From Micromonospora echinospora (GTDB lineage: Bacteria > Actinomycetota > Actinomycetes > Mycobacteriales > Micromonosporaceae), in the NCBI RefSeq assembly GCF_014203425.1, contig NZ_JACHJC010000001.1:1426001-1490000 (forward strand): a stretch of DNA of 64,000 nucleotides, read 5' to 3'. Position 1 is the first letter of the stretch. The number at the start of each line of letters is the position of its first letter. Below, in pieces: positions 8,102 through 19,631 of the stretch. Below the pieces are notes generated by a model, which had not been told where the DNA came from, searched no databases, and worked only from the letters and a program-made list of their open reading frames with translations. Position numbers and translations under genes: made by a program.

Positions 8102-8734
8102 GTGGACGTACACGTCATTGACCATCCGCTCGCCCAGACGCGGCTGACCGCCATGCGGGACGCCCGGACCGACTCGTCGTCGTTCCGGGCGGCACTGCGC
8201 GAACTCACCACCATGCTGGTGTACGAGGCCGCGCGCTCCTTCCCGGTCGAGAGGTACTCGATCCAGACCCCGGTCACCGCCACCGAAGGCAGCCGGCTGG
8301 CGAATCCGCCGCTGCTGGTGCCGGTGCTGCGGGCCGGTCTCGGCATGGCCGACGCCGCGCTCGGCCTGCTGCCCGAGTCGTCGATGGGCTTCGTCGGCCT
8401 GGCCCGCGACGAGGAGACGTACGAGCCCCGCGCGTACATGGAGTCGCTGCCGCGCGACCTCAGCGGCCTGCCGGTGCTGGTGCTCGACCCGATGCTCGCC
8501 ACCGGCGGATCGCTGGAGCACTGCTGCCGGCTGCTCGCCGACCGCGGCTGCACCGACATCACAGTGCTCTGCGTGCTGGCCGCGCCGGTCGGCATCGAGC
8601 GGCTGGAGCGCTCCGGTCTGCCGTTGCGCCTGGTCACCGCCTCGATCGACGAGGGCCTCAACGACCGGATGTTCATCGTCCCCGGCCTCGGTGACGCCGG
8701 TGACCGCCAGTTCGGCGGCATGCCCCGCTTCTGA
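8102..8734 (+). CDS. upp: Uracil phosphoribosyltransferase
   Basis: This cytosolic salvage enzyme converts uracil and PRPP to UMP. The 210-aa protein has the PRPP-binding loop [13 protein letters not shown] at about 126-138 and the C-terminal uracil-binding signature [13 protein letters not shown] near residue 197. Length and both motifs are standard. The GTG start follows TAGGTT by 8 nt. A strong palindrome follows the stop codon. Confidence 0.96.
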   Translation: MDVHVIDHPLAQTRLTAMRDARTDSSSFRAALRELTTMLVYEAARSFPVERYSIQTPVTATEGSRLANPPLLVPVLRAGLGMADAALGLLPESSMGFVGLARDEETYEPRAYMESLPRDLSGLPVLVLDPMLATGGSLEHCCRLLADRGCTDITVLCVLAAPVGIERLERSGLPLRLVTASIDEGLNDRMFIVPGLGDAGDRQFGGMPRF

Positions 8735-8740
8735 GACCGA

Positions 8741-8772
8741 TCCGGTGCGGAGGGCCGGCCCTCCGCACCGGA
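8741..8772 (+). terminator. Palindromic terminator after upp
   Basis: A perfect 32-nt palindrome (arms TCCGGTGCGGAGGGCC) begins 7 nt after the upp stop. It lacks a T-run, as is usual for actinobacterial hairpin terminators. Confidence 0.7.
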
Positions 8773-8832
8773 ACCGGACTGCCCCGGCGAGTTGGTGCGC
8801 GGGGGTGCGGGGAGGCGCTAGCGTTCCGGGCC

Positions 8833-9507
8833 ATGACTGGTGTTGCGCTCGCCGAAGAGCTGCTGCTCCTCGCGTACGACGACGAAACCGGCAAGGCCAC
8901 CATGCCGCGGATCAGCCTTGACCTGGGCATGGCCGCCGCGGTGCTGGTCGAGCTGGCCCTGGCCGGACGGCTCGCGTACGCGGACGGGAACCTGGCGGTG
9001 ATCGATCCGGCGCCGACCGGTGAGCCGATCGCCGACGCCGTACTCGCCAAGATCGCCGCAGAGACCCCGCACACGACCTCGTCCTGGGTGCAGCGGCTGC
9101 GGCACGGACTGCGCGACCGGATCCTCACCGACCTTTGCGGGCGGGGCGTGGTCCGGGACGTGGAGGAGACCGAGCTGGGCTTCATCCACGTGCACCGCTA
9201 CCCGATGGCGGACCCCTCGGTCGAGGCGGACATCCGGCAGCGCCTGGCCGACGCGCTGACCAGCGGGCAGCTCCCCGACGAGCGGACCGCCGCGCTCGCC
9301 ACGCTCGTCGCGGTGCTGCGGATGGAGCCGGCGCTCGGGCTCACCGGCCCGGCCGCCGAGGACGCCGGGCGCCGCCTGGAGGAGATCGCCGCGGGCGCCG
9401 GATTCTCCGGCACGGTGAGCCTGGACGACAGCGTGGTGCGCCCGTCGATCAGCCTGGTCATCGCCGCGCTGGGCCAGGCCGTCGACGCCGCCCTGGGCAA
9501 GCGGTAA
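8833..9507 (+). CDS. GPP34 (GOLPH3/Vps74-like) family protein
   Basis: The 224-aa protein opens with LAEELLLLAYDDETGKATMPRISLDLGMAAAVLVELALAGRL, the hallmark of the bacterial GPP34 family, relatives of the eukaryotic Golgi phosphoprotein GOLPH3. The fold is all-helical and has no signal peptide. In eukaryotes GOLPH3 binds phosphatidylinositol-4-phosphate; the role in actinomycetes, which often have several copies, is not established. TAGCGT lies 8 nt before the ATG, suggesting its own leaderless promoter. The gene is convergent with the phosphohexomutase, separated by a hairpin repeat. Confidence 0.88.
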   Translation: MTGVALAEELLLLAYDDETGKATMPRISLDLGMAAAVLVELALAGRLAYADGNLAVIDPAPTGEPIADAVLAKIAAETPHTTSSWVQRLRHGLRDRILTDLCGRGVVRDVEETELGFIHVHRYPMADPSVEADIRQRLADALTSGQLPDERTAALATLVAVLRMEPALGLTGPAAEDAGRRLEEIAAGAGFSGTVSLDDSVVRPSISLVIAALGQAVDAALGKR

Positions 9508-9585
9508 GGAAGGGCCCCCTCTTAACGCCTTCGGTAGAGGAAGGGCCCCTTATTAACGCCAGGCGTTAATAAGGGGCCCTTCCTT
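9508..9585. repeat. Intergenic AAGGGGCCC repeat forming a bidirectional terminator
   Basis: The element holds one direct unit (GGAAGGGCCCCCTCTTAAC from 9508), then a second (9539-9560) that is a perfect inverted repeat of a third (9562-9583) across a 1-nt spacer, making a 22-bp stem. It sits between two convergent genes and looks like a two-way terminator. The same unit occurs at 36177-36230 and 54572-54625. Confidence 0.8.
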
Positions 9586-9594
9586 CCGACGGGG

Positions 9595-11259
9595 TCAGAG
9601 GCCGAGGGCGGCGGCGATCTCGTTGCGCAGCTCGGTGACCGCGGCACGCGCTCGCTGCCGGGCCGCCGGCACGTCGCCGCCGGTCACCGGCTCCACCACC
9701 TCCAGGTACGCCTTGAGCTTCGGCTCGGTGCCCGAGGGCCGGATCACCACCCGGGCCGCGCCGGTACGCAGGATCACCACGTCCGCGTCGGGGAGCAGGT
9801 CGGACGCCTCGGTCACCGGCTGCCCGAGCAGCGTGGCCGGGGTGGCCGCCCGGATCCGCGCCATCGAGTCGGCGATGACCCGCAGGTCCTCCACCCGGAC
9901 CGAGAGCTGCTCGGTGTGGTGCACGCCGAACTCGGCGGCCAGCTCGTCCAGCCGGTCGAGGAGCGTACGGCCCTCCGCCTTGAGACCGGCGGCCAGCTCG
10001 GCGACGGTGAGCGCGGCGGTGATGCCGTCCTTGTCGCGTACGTGCTCGGGCGCGACGCAGTAGCCGAGCGCCTCCTCGTAGCCGTACGCCAGCGGCTCCC
10101 GGCCGCCGCCGGCCCGGACGATCCACTTGAACCCGGTGAGCGTCTCGTCGTAGGGCAGCCCTCGGGCCGCCGCCATGGCCCGCAGCAGCGCCGAGGACAC
10201 GATCGTGGTGGCGTACAGGCCGGTCACGCCGCGCCGCATCAGATGATCGGCGAGCAGCGCGCCCACCTCGTCGCCGCGCAGCATCCGCCAGGACCCGGCA
10301 TCGCGTACCGCCACCGCGCAGCGGTCCGCGTCCGGGTCGTTGGCGACGGCGAGGTCCGCGCCGGTGCGGTCGGCGAGCGCGACCAGCAGGTCCACCGCGC
10401 CCGGCTCCTCCGGGTTGGGGAAGCTGACGGTCGGGAATGCCGGGTCCGGCTCGGCCTGCTCCGGCACCACGCCCGGCACCCCGAACCCGGCGCGCGCGAA
10501 CGCGGCGGTCAGCACCGCGCCGCCCACCCCGTGCAGCGGCGTGTACGCCACCTTCAGGTCCCGCGGCCCGGTCGGGTCCACCACGGCGGCGGCCCGTTCC
10601 ACGTACGCGGTCACCAGGTCGTCGCCGAGCACCTGCCCGGCCGGGCCGAGCGGCACCTCGGCGAGCGGGCCGACGGCCCGGATGGCCGCCTCGATGCCGG
10701 CGTCGGCGGGCGGCACGATCTGCGCGCCCGCGCCCAGCTCACCGCCGAGCTGCGCGCCCAGGTAGACCTTGTAGCCGTTGTCCTGGGGCGGGTTGTGGCT
10801 GGCGGTCACCATCACCCCGGCGACCGCGCCGAGCTGCCGTACCGCGAACGCCAGCACCGGCGTGGGCAGCGGCCCGGGCAGCAGCAGCGCCGGGCGGCCC
10901 GCCCCGGTGGCCACCTGCGCGGTGCGCCCGGCGAACGCACGCGAGCCGCGGCGGGCGTCGTACCCGATCACCAGCGGGCCCTCGCCGCCCTGTGCGGCGA
11001 GCCAGCGGACGAGCCCGGCGGCGGCCTGGGTGACCACGGCGAGGTTCATGCCGTTCGGCCCGGCGCGCAGCGGGCCGCGCAGCCCGGCGGTGCCGAACGT
11101 CAGCGGGCCGGCGAACCGGTCGGCCAGGTCGGCCGCCGTGCCGGGCAGCCCGTCGAGGACGGCGCGCAGCTCTTCGCGGTCGGCCGGGTCGGGGTCGTCG
11201 GCGAGCCAGCGCTCGGCTCGGACGCGAAGGTCGTCAAGGTCAGTGGTTTCCGCCGCCAT
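9595..11259 (-). CDS. Phosphoglucomutase/phosphomannomutase family enzyme
   Basis: The 554-aa protein belongs to the alpha-D-phosphohexomutase superfamily, which interconverts sugar 1- and 6-phosphates. The phosphoserine is Ser154 in TASHNPPQDNGYK, the metal loop is DPDADR at 308-313, and the sugar-binding loop is YGYEEALGY. Length and the N-terminal extension (LDDLRVRAERWLADDPDPADREEL) match the PGM2/phosphopentomutase-like branch rather than short AlgC types, so phosphopentomutase activity is also possible. The ATG start has AAGAGG about 3 nt upstream. The exact sugar cannot be read from sequence. Confidence 0.9.
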   Translation of the reverse strand: MAAETTDLDDLRVRAERWLADDPDPADREELRAVLDGLPGTAADLADRFAGPLTFGTAGLRGPLRAGPNGMNLAVVTQAAAGLVRWLAAQGGEGPLVIGYDARRGSRAFAGRTAQVATGAGRPALLLPGPLPTPVLAFAVRQLGAVAGVMVTASHNPPQDNGYKVYLGAQLGGELGAGAQIVPPADAGIEAAIRAVGPLAEVPLGPAGQVLGDDLVTAYVERAAAVVDPTGPRDLKVAYTPLHGVGGAVLTAAFARAGFGVPGVVPEQAEPDPAFPTVSFPNPEEPGAVDLLVALADRTGADLAVANDPDADRCAVAVRDAGSWRMLRGDEVGALLADHLMRRGVTGLYATTIVSSALLRAMAAARGLPYDETLTGFKWIVRAGGGREPLAYGYEEALGYCVAPEHVRDKDGITAALTVAELAAGLKAEGRTLLDRLDELAAEFGVHHTEQLSVRVEDLRVIADSMARIRAATPATLLGQPVTEASDLLPDADVVILRTGAARVVIRPSGTEPKLKAYLEVVEPVTGGDVPAARQRARAAVTELRNEIAAALGL

Positions 11260-11308
11260 TGCCTCTTGATAGCACGGCGGCGGATCACCACTGGCCGTCG
11301 GCCTCGAC

Positions 11309-13327
11309 TCAGTTCGCCTCGGTGAGCTGGAACGAGCCGACCATCGCGTCGAAGATCGGCTTGCTCTCCGCGAACCGCGCGTCGGTCGAGGAGAGGTAGA
11401 ACGAGTAGACCTTGCCGTCCTTGACCAAGCCGCGCCAGATGCCGTGACGCATGGACTCACCCTCGCCGCAGGTGTATTCGAGCTGACCCGCGGTCTGCCC
11501 GGCGAGCGGCTGCTCGGAGACCGAGATCTCGGTGTAGGGGGCGGGGCAGGACTTGCTCTTGGCGCTGTTCTTGTTCAGGTTCCGCGAGGCGAACTCGGCC
11601 CAGCTGATCGAGGTGCCGCCCCACGGCTCGGCGATCACCCGGACCTTGCGGCCCTCGTCGGCCGGGTCGATGTAGTCGACGTAGAGGCCGCCGGTCTGCC
11701 GCTGCCAGCCCTTCGGCACCTGGATGGTCACGCCCTTGACGGTCTGCTCCTGCATCTCGGGCGCGGCGGCGGCCGAGTTCGACGGCAGCGTGCCCACGAT
11801 CGGCGGTGGCGCGTCGTCGCCGCCGCTGGTCAGCGCGATCACGCTCACCAGCAGCACCACTGCGAGGCCAGCGGCGGCGGCGAGCTGGACCTTGCGCGGC
11901 CACGCCTTGATCCGGCCGAGGAAGCCCTTGGCCGTGCCGAGCGCGCCGCCGCCACCGGCGGCGGCCGGCGCGGTGGCCGGGGTGGTCCACGGCTGGCCGG
12001 TGCCGGGCACCGACCACTGGTTGCCGCCGCCGTACACCGGCTGGGTGGCGTCGGCGGCCCGGCCGTAGACCGGCTGGGTGGTCGGCACCTGCTGGGTGGC
12101 GTCCGCCCCGGCGCCCTGGCCGAGCCGGACCGTGGCGTCCGGCGAGATGCGCTGGGTGGCCTCGGGCCCGGACATCGCGCCGGTCGGGGTGTGCAGCGGG
12201 CCGGCCAGCGCGTCCGCGCTGGTCTCGTCCAGCGCGGCGTCGCCCGCCGCCGGCTTCTCGCCCGTGGGCCGCTCCCCGCGGCGCAGCGCGGCGAGCCGGT
12301 CGGTCAGCGACTCCTCCGCGGCGATCATGGCCCGGCCGCCGATCTGGCCGCTCGGCTTCGGCTCGGCCGCGATGGCGGGCGGCGTGGTCGGGCGCGGCAC
12401 CGGCACCACCGCGTACGGGTCGGTGACCGAGTTGACGGCGGTGGCGGTGCTGGTCAGTGGCCCGGCGAGCAGTTCGCGCAGGTTGGCGCGGGCCCGATGC
12501 ACGTCCATCCGGCGGGCCGGGTCCTTCTCCAGCAGCCCCATCAGCACGCCGGTGAGCGGGCCGCTGCGCTGCGGCGTGGCGGGCGGGTCCTCGACCACTG
12601 CGTGCATGGTCTCGATCGGGTCGCCCTTGTCGAACGGGGGACGGCCCTCGACGGCTGTGTAGAGCGTCACGCCGAGCGAGAACAGGTCGCTGGGCGGCCC
12701 GAACTCCTGGCCCATGGCCCGCTCGGGGGAGATGAAGTGGGGCGAGCCGAGCACCATGCCCGGCGTGGTGAGCTGCACGTCGGTGGGCATCCGGGCGACG
12801 CCGAAGTCGGTGAGCACGCAGCGGCCGTCGGAGCAGATCAGCACGTTGGCGGGCTTGACGTCGCGGTGCAGCACGCCGATGGCGTGCGCCACCTCAAGCG
12901 CGCCGAGCAGCGCGATCCCGATCTTGGCGACCACGCGCGGCGCTACCGGCCCGTCCTCGATCACCATGTCGGCGAGGCTGCGGGCGTCCAGCAGCTCCAT
13001 CACGATCCATGGCCGGCCGCCCTCGGTGACCACGTCGTAGACCTGCACCACTGCCGGGTGCTGGATCGCGGCGGCGGCGCGGGCCTCCCGCAGCGTCCGT
13101 TCGTAGAGCGCGTCGCGGTCGCTCGGGGCGAGCCCCGGCGGGAGGACGACCTCCTTGACCGCCACGTCGCGGCGCAGCAATGTGTCTGTGGCCCGCCAGA
13201 CCGTGCCCATGCCTCCGTTGCCCACGGGGGAGCGCAGCGAGTAGCGACCACCGATGGTGGTGCCGGGCGCCGCGCGTCCCGTGGGGGGACTGGCCGGTCC
13301 GCCGCTCCACGTCGGAATCTGAGTCAC
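11309..13327 (-). CDS. Transmembrane serine/threonine protein kinase
   Basis: A Hanks-type kinase domain spans about 28-290: glycine loop [13 protein letters not shown] lysine Lys58, HRDVKPAN at 154-161 and DFG at 174-176, all intact. A Pro/Thr/Gln-rich juxtamembrane linker with repeated ATQ-V/ATQPVYG motifs (about 385-435) follows, then one membrane helix at 481-500 and an extracytoplasmic domain of about 170 residues with three Cys. There are no PASTA repeats. The layout resembles the kinase at 45.4 kb. The extracellular part is presumably a sensor of unknown ligand. The GTG start lacks a clear Shine-Dalgarno. Confidence 0.92.
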   Translation of the reverse strand: MTQIPTWSGGPASPPTGRAAPGTTIGGRYSLRSPVGNGGMGTVWRATDTLLRRDVAVKEVVLPPGLAPSDRDALYERTLREARAAAAIQHPAVVQVYDVVTEGGRPWIVMELLDARSLADMVIEDGPVAPRVVAKIGIALLGALEVAHAIGVLHRDVKPANVLICSDGRCVLTDFGVARMPTDVQLTTPGMVLGSPHFISPERAMGQEFGPPSDLFSLGVTLYTAVEGRPPFDKGDPIETMHAVVEDPPATPQRSGPLTGVLMGLLEKDPARRMDVHRARANLRELLAGPLTSTATAVNSVTDPYAVVPVPRPTTPPAIAAEPKPSGQIGGRAMIAAEESLTDRLAALRRGERPTGEKPAAGDAALDETSADALAGPLHTPTGAMSGPEATQRISPDATVRLGQGAGADATQQVPTTQPVYGRAADATQPVYGGGNQWSVPGTGQPWTTPATAPAAAGGGGALGTAKGFLGRIKAWPRKVQLAAAAGLAVVLLVSVIALTSGGDDAPPPIVGTLPSNSAAAAPEMQEQTVKGVTIQVPKGWQRQTGGLYVDYIDPADEGRKVRVIAEPWGGTSISWAEFASRNLNKNSAKSKSCPAPYTEISVSEQPLAGQTAGQLEYTCGEGESMRHGIWRGLVKDGKVYSFYLSSTDARFAESKPIFDAMVGSFQLTEAN

Positions 13328-13530
13328 AGAAAAGCCACCGGGGGATATCGAGGGGGCTGGGACACAACCCCTCTATCTTGCTGGTTCCGACGCCCGATGC
13401 GAAACCCGACGCGGCGGGCGTTTACCTACTCGACGGTATGTGTCCGGTCGCTCACCTCCGGTGGTTCGCCGTGGCCAGGTGTGCGGTATCCCTCACCCAC
13501 CAGGCGGTCAGCGCGTCCTACCATCCGGTA

Positions 13531-15114
<1,584 letters not shown>

Positions 15115-15711
15115 CGGTTTTTCGACGGCGGTCCCGTCGGCGCACCCAGGTGCACGGCGCGGGCCGCCGTCGTGCGTCCGGTAGCGGTCTGACCTGGGCA
15201 GACCGGGCCGGTGAGGCGTACTGTTGGTCCCCTTCCGGGCGACGGCGCCCGGCCGGTCGCGGCGGATGGCCGGGCCGTGGCGCCCGGTGCCGCGCGTGTG
15301 CGATTCGCCGATCCGGGTAAACCGGATCGGGTGAACGGGACGGACAGCCTGTGCGGTCGACGGCCGGGCGGTCATGTCACCGTCGGGAGTCTTCCGGCAG
15401 CCGACAGTTGTCGCGCAATTGTCCGAGCGGCAGTTAATTGCCGCGACTAATGCGACAATTCGGAACGACGGCCCGGTTTTTAGTGGCCGTTGAAACGGTT
15501 ACGCGTTGTAGGAGGTGGGAGGCAGATGGCGGGCTCCGACCGTGATCTACCTGCTGTCCCGCAGATATTCGAGCCCTCCCACCAGGGCATTCGTGACGCT
15601 GCGCGGTCCGACCGCTACGCGAAAGATGTTGCGCAGCGTCACCGTCGGAGGTCTAGGCTGTCTGCTGTCCTACCCGATGATCCATCCATCTCTAGTGATC
15701 GAGAATTCGAC
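15115..15711. other. Gene-free stretch with promoter of the M20 peptidase gene
   Basis: This region is less GC-rich than its surroundings, especially from about 15400 on. I see no gene in the first 400 bp. A promoter candidate TTGCGC (15629-15634), 19 nt, TAGGCT (15654-15659) lies 52 nt before the chosen peptidase start. A strong AGGAGG stands before an in-frame ATG at 15526; if used it would add 62 residues, but those codons lack the G/C-ending bias of real genes here. Confidence 0.45.
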
Positions 15712-16971
15712 GTGACGAGTGCGTTGACGCTGCCTCCGGGCAGCCCGCTGGCGTCGTCCCGGCCCGAGGCGCCGACCGGTTCCCAGCCCCTGCCCTTCGA
15801 GCTCGACCATCTCCTCGCGCTGCGCGTACCCGGCCTCATCGCGACCCGCCGGCACCTCCACTCCCACCCGGAACTGTCCGGCGAGGAGTTCGAGACCGCC
15901 GCCCTGGTGCACCGCGAGCTGTCCCTCGCCGGGTTGAAGCCGCGCCTGCTGCCGAAGGGCAACGGCGTCATCTGCGACATCGACGGCCGCCCGGACGGCC
16001 CGGTGATCGCGCTGCGCGCCGACATCGACGCGCTCCCGCTCAGCGACCCGAAGGACGTGCCGTACCGCTCGACGGTTGAGGGCGTCTGCCACGCCTGCGG
16101 CCACGACGTGCACACGTCGGTGATGCTCGGCGTCGGCATGCTGCTGGCCCAGCTCGCCGACATCGGCCAGCTCGACGGCCGGGTGCGGCTGATCTTCCAG
16201 CCGGCCGAGGAGATCCTGCCCTGCGGCTCGCTTGAGGTCATCGAGGCCGGCGGGCTGGAGGACGTGGCGCAGATCTTCGCGCTGCACTGCGACCCGAACC
16301 TGCCGGTGGGCAAGGTCGGCCTGCGGGTCGGCCCGATCACCGCCGCCGCCGACAACGTCACCGTCCGGCTCACCGGGCCGGGCGGGCACACCGCCCGCCC
16401 GCACCTGACAGTCGACCTGGTGGATGCGCTCGGCCGGCTGGTGACCGAGGTCCCGACCCTGATCAGCCGCCGGGTGCCGGCCAACAGCGGGCTGCTGCTG
16501 GTGTTCGGCCACGCCTCGGCCGGCACCCGTTACAACGTCATCCCCTCCGAGGCGTGCGCGGCCGGCACGCTGCGGGTGATGGACCGCGACACCTGGGACG
16601 AGGCGCCCGAGATCGTGGCTCAGGTGGTGCGGGACGTGCTCGCGCCCACCGGCGCCACAGTCGATCTGGAGTACCTGCGCGGCCGGCCGCCGGTGACCAA
16701 CGACGCCCGCGCGATCGGCGTGCTCACCGCCGCCACCGCCGCCGCGCTCGGCCCCGACGGCATCGCCGAGACGCCGCAGAGCATGGGCGGCGAGGACTTC
16801 TCCTGGTACCTGGAGCACGTGCCCGGCGCGCTCGCCCGCCTCGGCGTGGGCCGGAGCGGGCCCAACGTGGACCTGCACCGGGCCTCGTTCGACGTGGACG
16901 AGCGCGCCATCGAGGCGGGCGTACGCCTCATGGTCCAGACCGCGCTGCGGGCACTGGTGGCGGCGCGCTGA
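15712..16971 (+). CDS. M20-family amidohydrolase/metallopeptidase
   Basis: The 419-aa protein is a cytosolic zinc hydrolase of the M20D group (N-acyl amino-acid or hippurate hydrolase-like). Visible motifs are ATRRHLHSHPELSGEE, the metal motif HACGHDVHTSVMLG, PAEE and the dimerisation-domain GGHTARPH. It should release an amino acid from an N-acyl or peptide-like substrate; the true substrate is unknown. I preferred the GTG at 15712 because codon bias becomes typical there, but an ATG at 15526 with a strong ribosome site is in frame. Its last 44 bp overlap the end of the convergent DUF4349 gene. Confidence 0.88.
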   Translation: MTSALTLPPGSPLASSRPEAPTGSQPLPFELDHLLALRVPGLIATRRHLHSHPELSGEEFETAALVHRELSLAGLKPRLLPKGNGVICDIDGRPDGPVIALRADIDALPLSDPKDVPYRSTVEGVCHACGHDVHTSVMLGVGMLLAQLADIGQLDGRVRLIFQPAEEILPCGSLEVIEAGGLEDVAQIFALHCDPNLPVGKVGLRVGPITAAADNVTVRLTGPGGHTARPHLTVDLVDALGRLVTEVPTLISRRVPANSGLLLVFGHASAGTRYNVIPSEACAAGTLRVMDRDTWDEAPEIVAQVVRDVLAPTGATVDLEYLRGRPPVTNDARAIGVLTAATAAALGPDGIAETPQSMGGEDFSWYLEHVPGALARLGVGRSGPNVDLHRASFDVDERAIEAGVRLMVQTALRALVAAR

Positions 16972-17905
16972 CCGGACCACCGGCCGGCCCGGCCGGGACC
17001 GGCGGCATCGCGCCCAGGCCGGGCGGCGGCGTCCGCCGGGCCCGCCGGCGGCGGCGCCACAGGAGCAGCAACCACAGCGGTACGCCGATCACCACCGCGA
17101 AGGGCAGCACCGCGCCGAGCACGGTGAGCGCAATGCGGGCCGAGGCCCGGAAGGCCGTCCAGCCGCCGTCCAGCCCGCTGAGGAAGCCCAGGTCGGCCTC
17201 CTCCTCGGCGGTGCTGGCGTCCGGCCCGAGCAACGTCACGGTGATGGTGGACAGCGAGGTCAGGTCCGCCAGCCGGCGTTTGCGTGCCTCCAGCGCGGCC
17301 AGGTCCGCCTGACGGGTGCCCACCTCGTTCTCCAGCCGGACCAGCTCGTCCACCGAACTCGCCTGGGCGAGCAGCTTGCGGGCGCTCTCCACCCGCGCCC
17401 GCTGGGTGGCGATCCGGGAATCCAGGTCGACCACCTGCTCGGTGACGTCCTCGGTGCGGATCTCCCGGCGCTCCTGCCGGCCGAGGCCGGCGAGCTGGTC
17501 GATCACACCGGCGAACTTGTCCGCCGGCACCCGCAGCGTCAGCGTCGCCCGGGCCTCGGCGGACCGGCTCGTCCGCCGGTCGCCGCCGACGAACCCACCG
17601 GCCGCGGTCACCGCGGTGACCGCCTCCCGCGCCGCGGCCTCCACATCGTCCACCCGGACCTGCATCGTCCCGGTGTAGATGATGGACCGCTGGTCGACCC
17701 GCAGATCCGCGCCGCCGGTGCCGCCGGGAGCGGCCTGGTCGCCGTCCGCGCCGCCCTCGGCGGGCTGCTCGCGCGCCGCGCCCCGGTCCGCGGCCGGCTC
17801 GGCCGAGTCGTTGCCACTGTCCGCGTCCGCGCCGCAGCCGCCCACTGCGAGCGCCGCGACCAGACCCACCACCAGGGCAAGGCCCCGGAATCGTCGTCCG
17901 CCCAT
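16928..17905 (-). CDS. DUF4349 lipoprotein with C-terminal membrane helix
   Basis: The 325-aa protein begins with a lipoprotein signal (GLALVVGLVAALAVGGC, lipobox Cys24), followed by an acidic low-complexity linker to about residue 70. The DUF4349 domain (RSIIYTGTMQVRVDDVEAAA... LTLRVPADKF) comes next, then a long coiled coil near 155-210 (IATQRARVESARKLLAQ...), a membrane helix near 260-285 and a cytoplasmic RRRRRARR plus Pro-rich tail. It is thus anchored in the membrane with an extracytoplasmic coiled coil. The function of DUF4349 is not known. Its C-terminus is encoded opposite the M20 gene. Confidence 0.85.
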   Translation of the reverse strand: MGGRRFRGLALVVGLVAALAVGGCGADADSGNDSAEPAADRGAAREQPAEGGADGDQAAPGGTGGADLRVDQRSIIYTGTMQVRVDDVEAAAREAVTAVTAAGGFVGGDRRTSRSAEARATLTLRVPADKFAGVIDQLAGLGRQERREIRTEDVTEQVVDLDSRIATQRARVESARKLLAQASSVDELVRLENEVGTRQADLAALEARKRRLADLTSLSTITVTLLGPDASTAEEEADLGFLSGLDGGWTAFRASARIALTVLGAVLPFAVVIGVPLWLLLLWRRRRRARRTPPPGLGAMPPVPAGPAGGPVSAPPPVPAARSGP

Positions 17906-18029
17906 TCCCCGTACTCCGATCGTCGACGGCCCCGCGCGTCGGGACCGATACCTCGGACGTGGCGCGTGGTCGCGCCGGTTCCGGCAGACTGCGCTGAGGA
18001 CATCACGATTCGGTATTCGAGGAGTCACG

Positions 18030-18659
18030 ATGCAGGTGACCAAATACGCCCACTCCTGCCTCCGGCTGGAGCACGACGGTGCGGTGCTGGTCGTCGACCC
18101 GGGTGTCTTCAGTGATCCGAAGGCGCTCGACGGGGCGGACGCGGTGCTGATCACCCACGAGCACCCGGACCACGTGGACGTCCCCGCGCTGACCCGGGCG
18201 CTGGAGCGGCGGTCCGTGCCGGTGCACGGCCCGGCGTCGCTCGCCGGGGTGCTCGGCGACGCCGCCGAGGCGCTGGTGACGGTCGAGCCCGGACAGTCGT
18301 TCACCGTCGCCGGGGTGCCGGTGCGGGCATACGGCGGGCAGCACGCGGTCATCCACCCGGACATCCCGGTGATCCAGAACCTCGGCTACCTCTTCGCCGA
18401 CGTGGTCTACCACCCGGGCGACTCGTTGTTCGTGCCCGACGACGTGCAGGTGGACACGTTGTTCGCCCCGATCCACGCGCCCTGGTCGAAGTTCTCCGAG
18501 GTGGTCGACTTCATCCGCGCGGTCGCGCCGCGCCGGGCGTACGCGCTGCACGACGCGCTGCTCAACGACAACGGCCTCGGCGTGCTGGACCGGCAGTACA
18601 CCGCGTTGTCCAAGACCGACTACCGCCGTCTGGAGCCGGGCACCCGGATCGACGCCTGA
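18030..18659 (+). CDS. MBL-fold metallo-hydrolase (UlaG-like)
   Basis: This 209-aa protein is a compact metallo-beta-lactamase-fold hydrolase. The metal motif HEHPDH is at 43-48, and later ligands include the His in YGGQHAVIH and the Asp in HPGDSLF. The sequence resembles the UlaG/YtnP-like group of cytosolic hydrolases; the substrate is unknown. GAGGAG 7-8 nt before the ATG fixes the start. The next gene begins 2 nt after its stop, so the two are probably co-transcribed. Confidence 0.88.
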   Translation: MQVTKYAHSCLRLEHDGAVLVVDPGVFSDPKALDGADAVLITHEHPDHVDVPALTRALERRSVPVHGPASLAGVLGDAAEALVTVEPGQSFTVAGVPVRAYGGQHAVIHPDIPVIQNLGYLFADVVYHPGDSLFVPDDVQVDTLFAPIHAPWSKFSEVVDFIRAVAPRRAYALHDALLNDNGLGVLDRQYTALSKTDYRRLEPGTRIDA

Positions 18660-18661
18660 AC

Positions 18662-19588
18662 ATGGCCGAGGTGCCCGCGGAGGTGATCCGGCGGCTCTAC
18701 GCCGCGCCGCCGGACCGGTTCGTCGCGGCGCGGGACGCCGCCGTCGCGCAGGCGCGGCAGTCCGGCGACCCGCGTACCGCCCGGGAGATCGGCAAGCTGC
18801 GCCGGCCCACCGTGGCGGCCTGGCTGGTCAACCTGCTCGCCATCCGCCGACCCGAGCTGGTCGCCGACCTGACCCAGCTGGCCGAGTCGCTGCGCGCCGC
18901 GCAGCGCGACCTGCGCGGCGGCACGCTGCGGGAACTGTCCGCGCAGCGGCGCGCCGTCGTGGGCGCGCTCGTCGCCGAGGTACGCCGCCTGGCCGCCGCC
19001 GAACCCGCCGCGCCGCCGGCCGGGAAGCTGCCGCTGGGCGAGGTGGAGGCGACACTGAACGCCGCGCTCGCCGACATCGAGGTGGCCGAGCAGGTACGCG
19101 CCGGACGCCTGCTGCGGGCCAGCCACTACGCCGGGTTCGGCGAGGTGCCCCGCCCTCAACTGCGGCTCGTGACCGGAGGTGAGGAGGCTGCCGTCGTACC
19201 GGATCGGGCCGCCGAGCGGGCCGACGCGCGACGGGCCCGCGACGAGCGGGCGGCGCGGGCCGAACGGGCCGGGCGGCGGCGGACCGCGACCCGCGAGCTG
19301 ACCCGGGCCCGCGCGGACCTGGAACGGGCCGAGAAGGAGCTGGCCACGGCGGACGCGGCCGAGCGCGACGGCGCCGCGACGCTGGACCGGATCGAGACGG
19401 AACTGGCCGAGTTGGAGCGCCGCCGCGCGGTGGCCGAGCAGGAGCTGAGCCGGGCCCGGCTGGCCCGCCGGGGCGCGGAACGGGCGGTCACCGCCGCCCG
19501 GCGCCGGGCCGGGGAGGTGGAAGCCGTCCTGGAGGCGCTCGACGCCGAAGAGGGGGATGCCGACATCGGTGACGAACAGGCAGACTGA
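18662..19588 (+). CDS. Coiled-coil protein of unknown function
   Basis: The 308-aa protein has an N-terminal helical domain (RRLYAAPPDRFVAARDAAVAQ...) and then, from about residue 175 to the end, an almost unbroken Arg/Glu/Ala coiled coil. There is no signal peptide or membrane segment. Homologues of this shape are widespread, uncharacterised actinobacterial proteins. It follows the MBL hydrolase gene at 2 nt. I assign no function; a structural or nucleic-acid-associated role would only be a guess from composition. Confidence 0.75.
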   Translation: MAEVPAEVIRRLYAAPPDRFVAARDAAVAQARQSGDPRTAREIGKLRRPTVAAWLVNLLAIRRPELVADLTQLAESLRAAQRDLRGGTLRELSAQRRAVVGALVAEVRRLAAAEPAAPPAGKLPLGEVEATLNAALADIEVAEQVRAGRLLRASHYAGFGEVPRPQLRLVTGGEEAAVVPDRAAERADARRARDERAARAERAGRRRTATRELTRARADLERAEKELATADAAERDGAATLDRIETELAELERRRAVAEQELSRARLARRGAERAVTAARRRAGEVEAVLEALDAEEGDADIGDEQAD

Positions 19589-19631
19589 GCGTGATGAATG
19601 GCCACGGTGGACTGACGGCGATGGGCCGTCG

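Noticed and set aside
15526..15711. N-terminal extension of the M20 peptidase from an ATG with a strong AGGAGG
   Set aside because: Codon third positions there are not G/C-biased and a promoter-like TAGGCT lies inside, so the GTG at 15712 was preferred; kept as an alternative.
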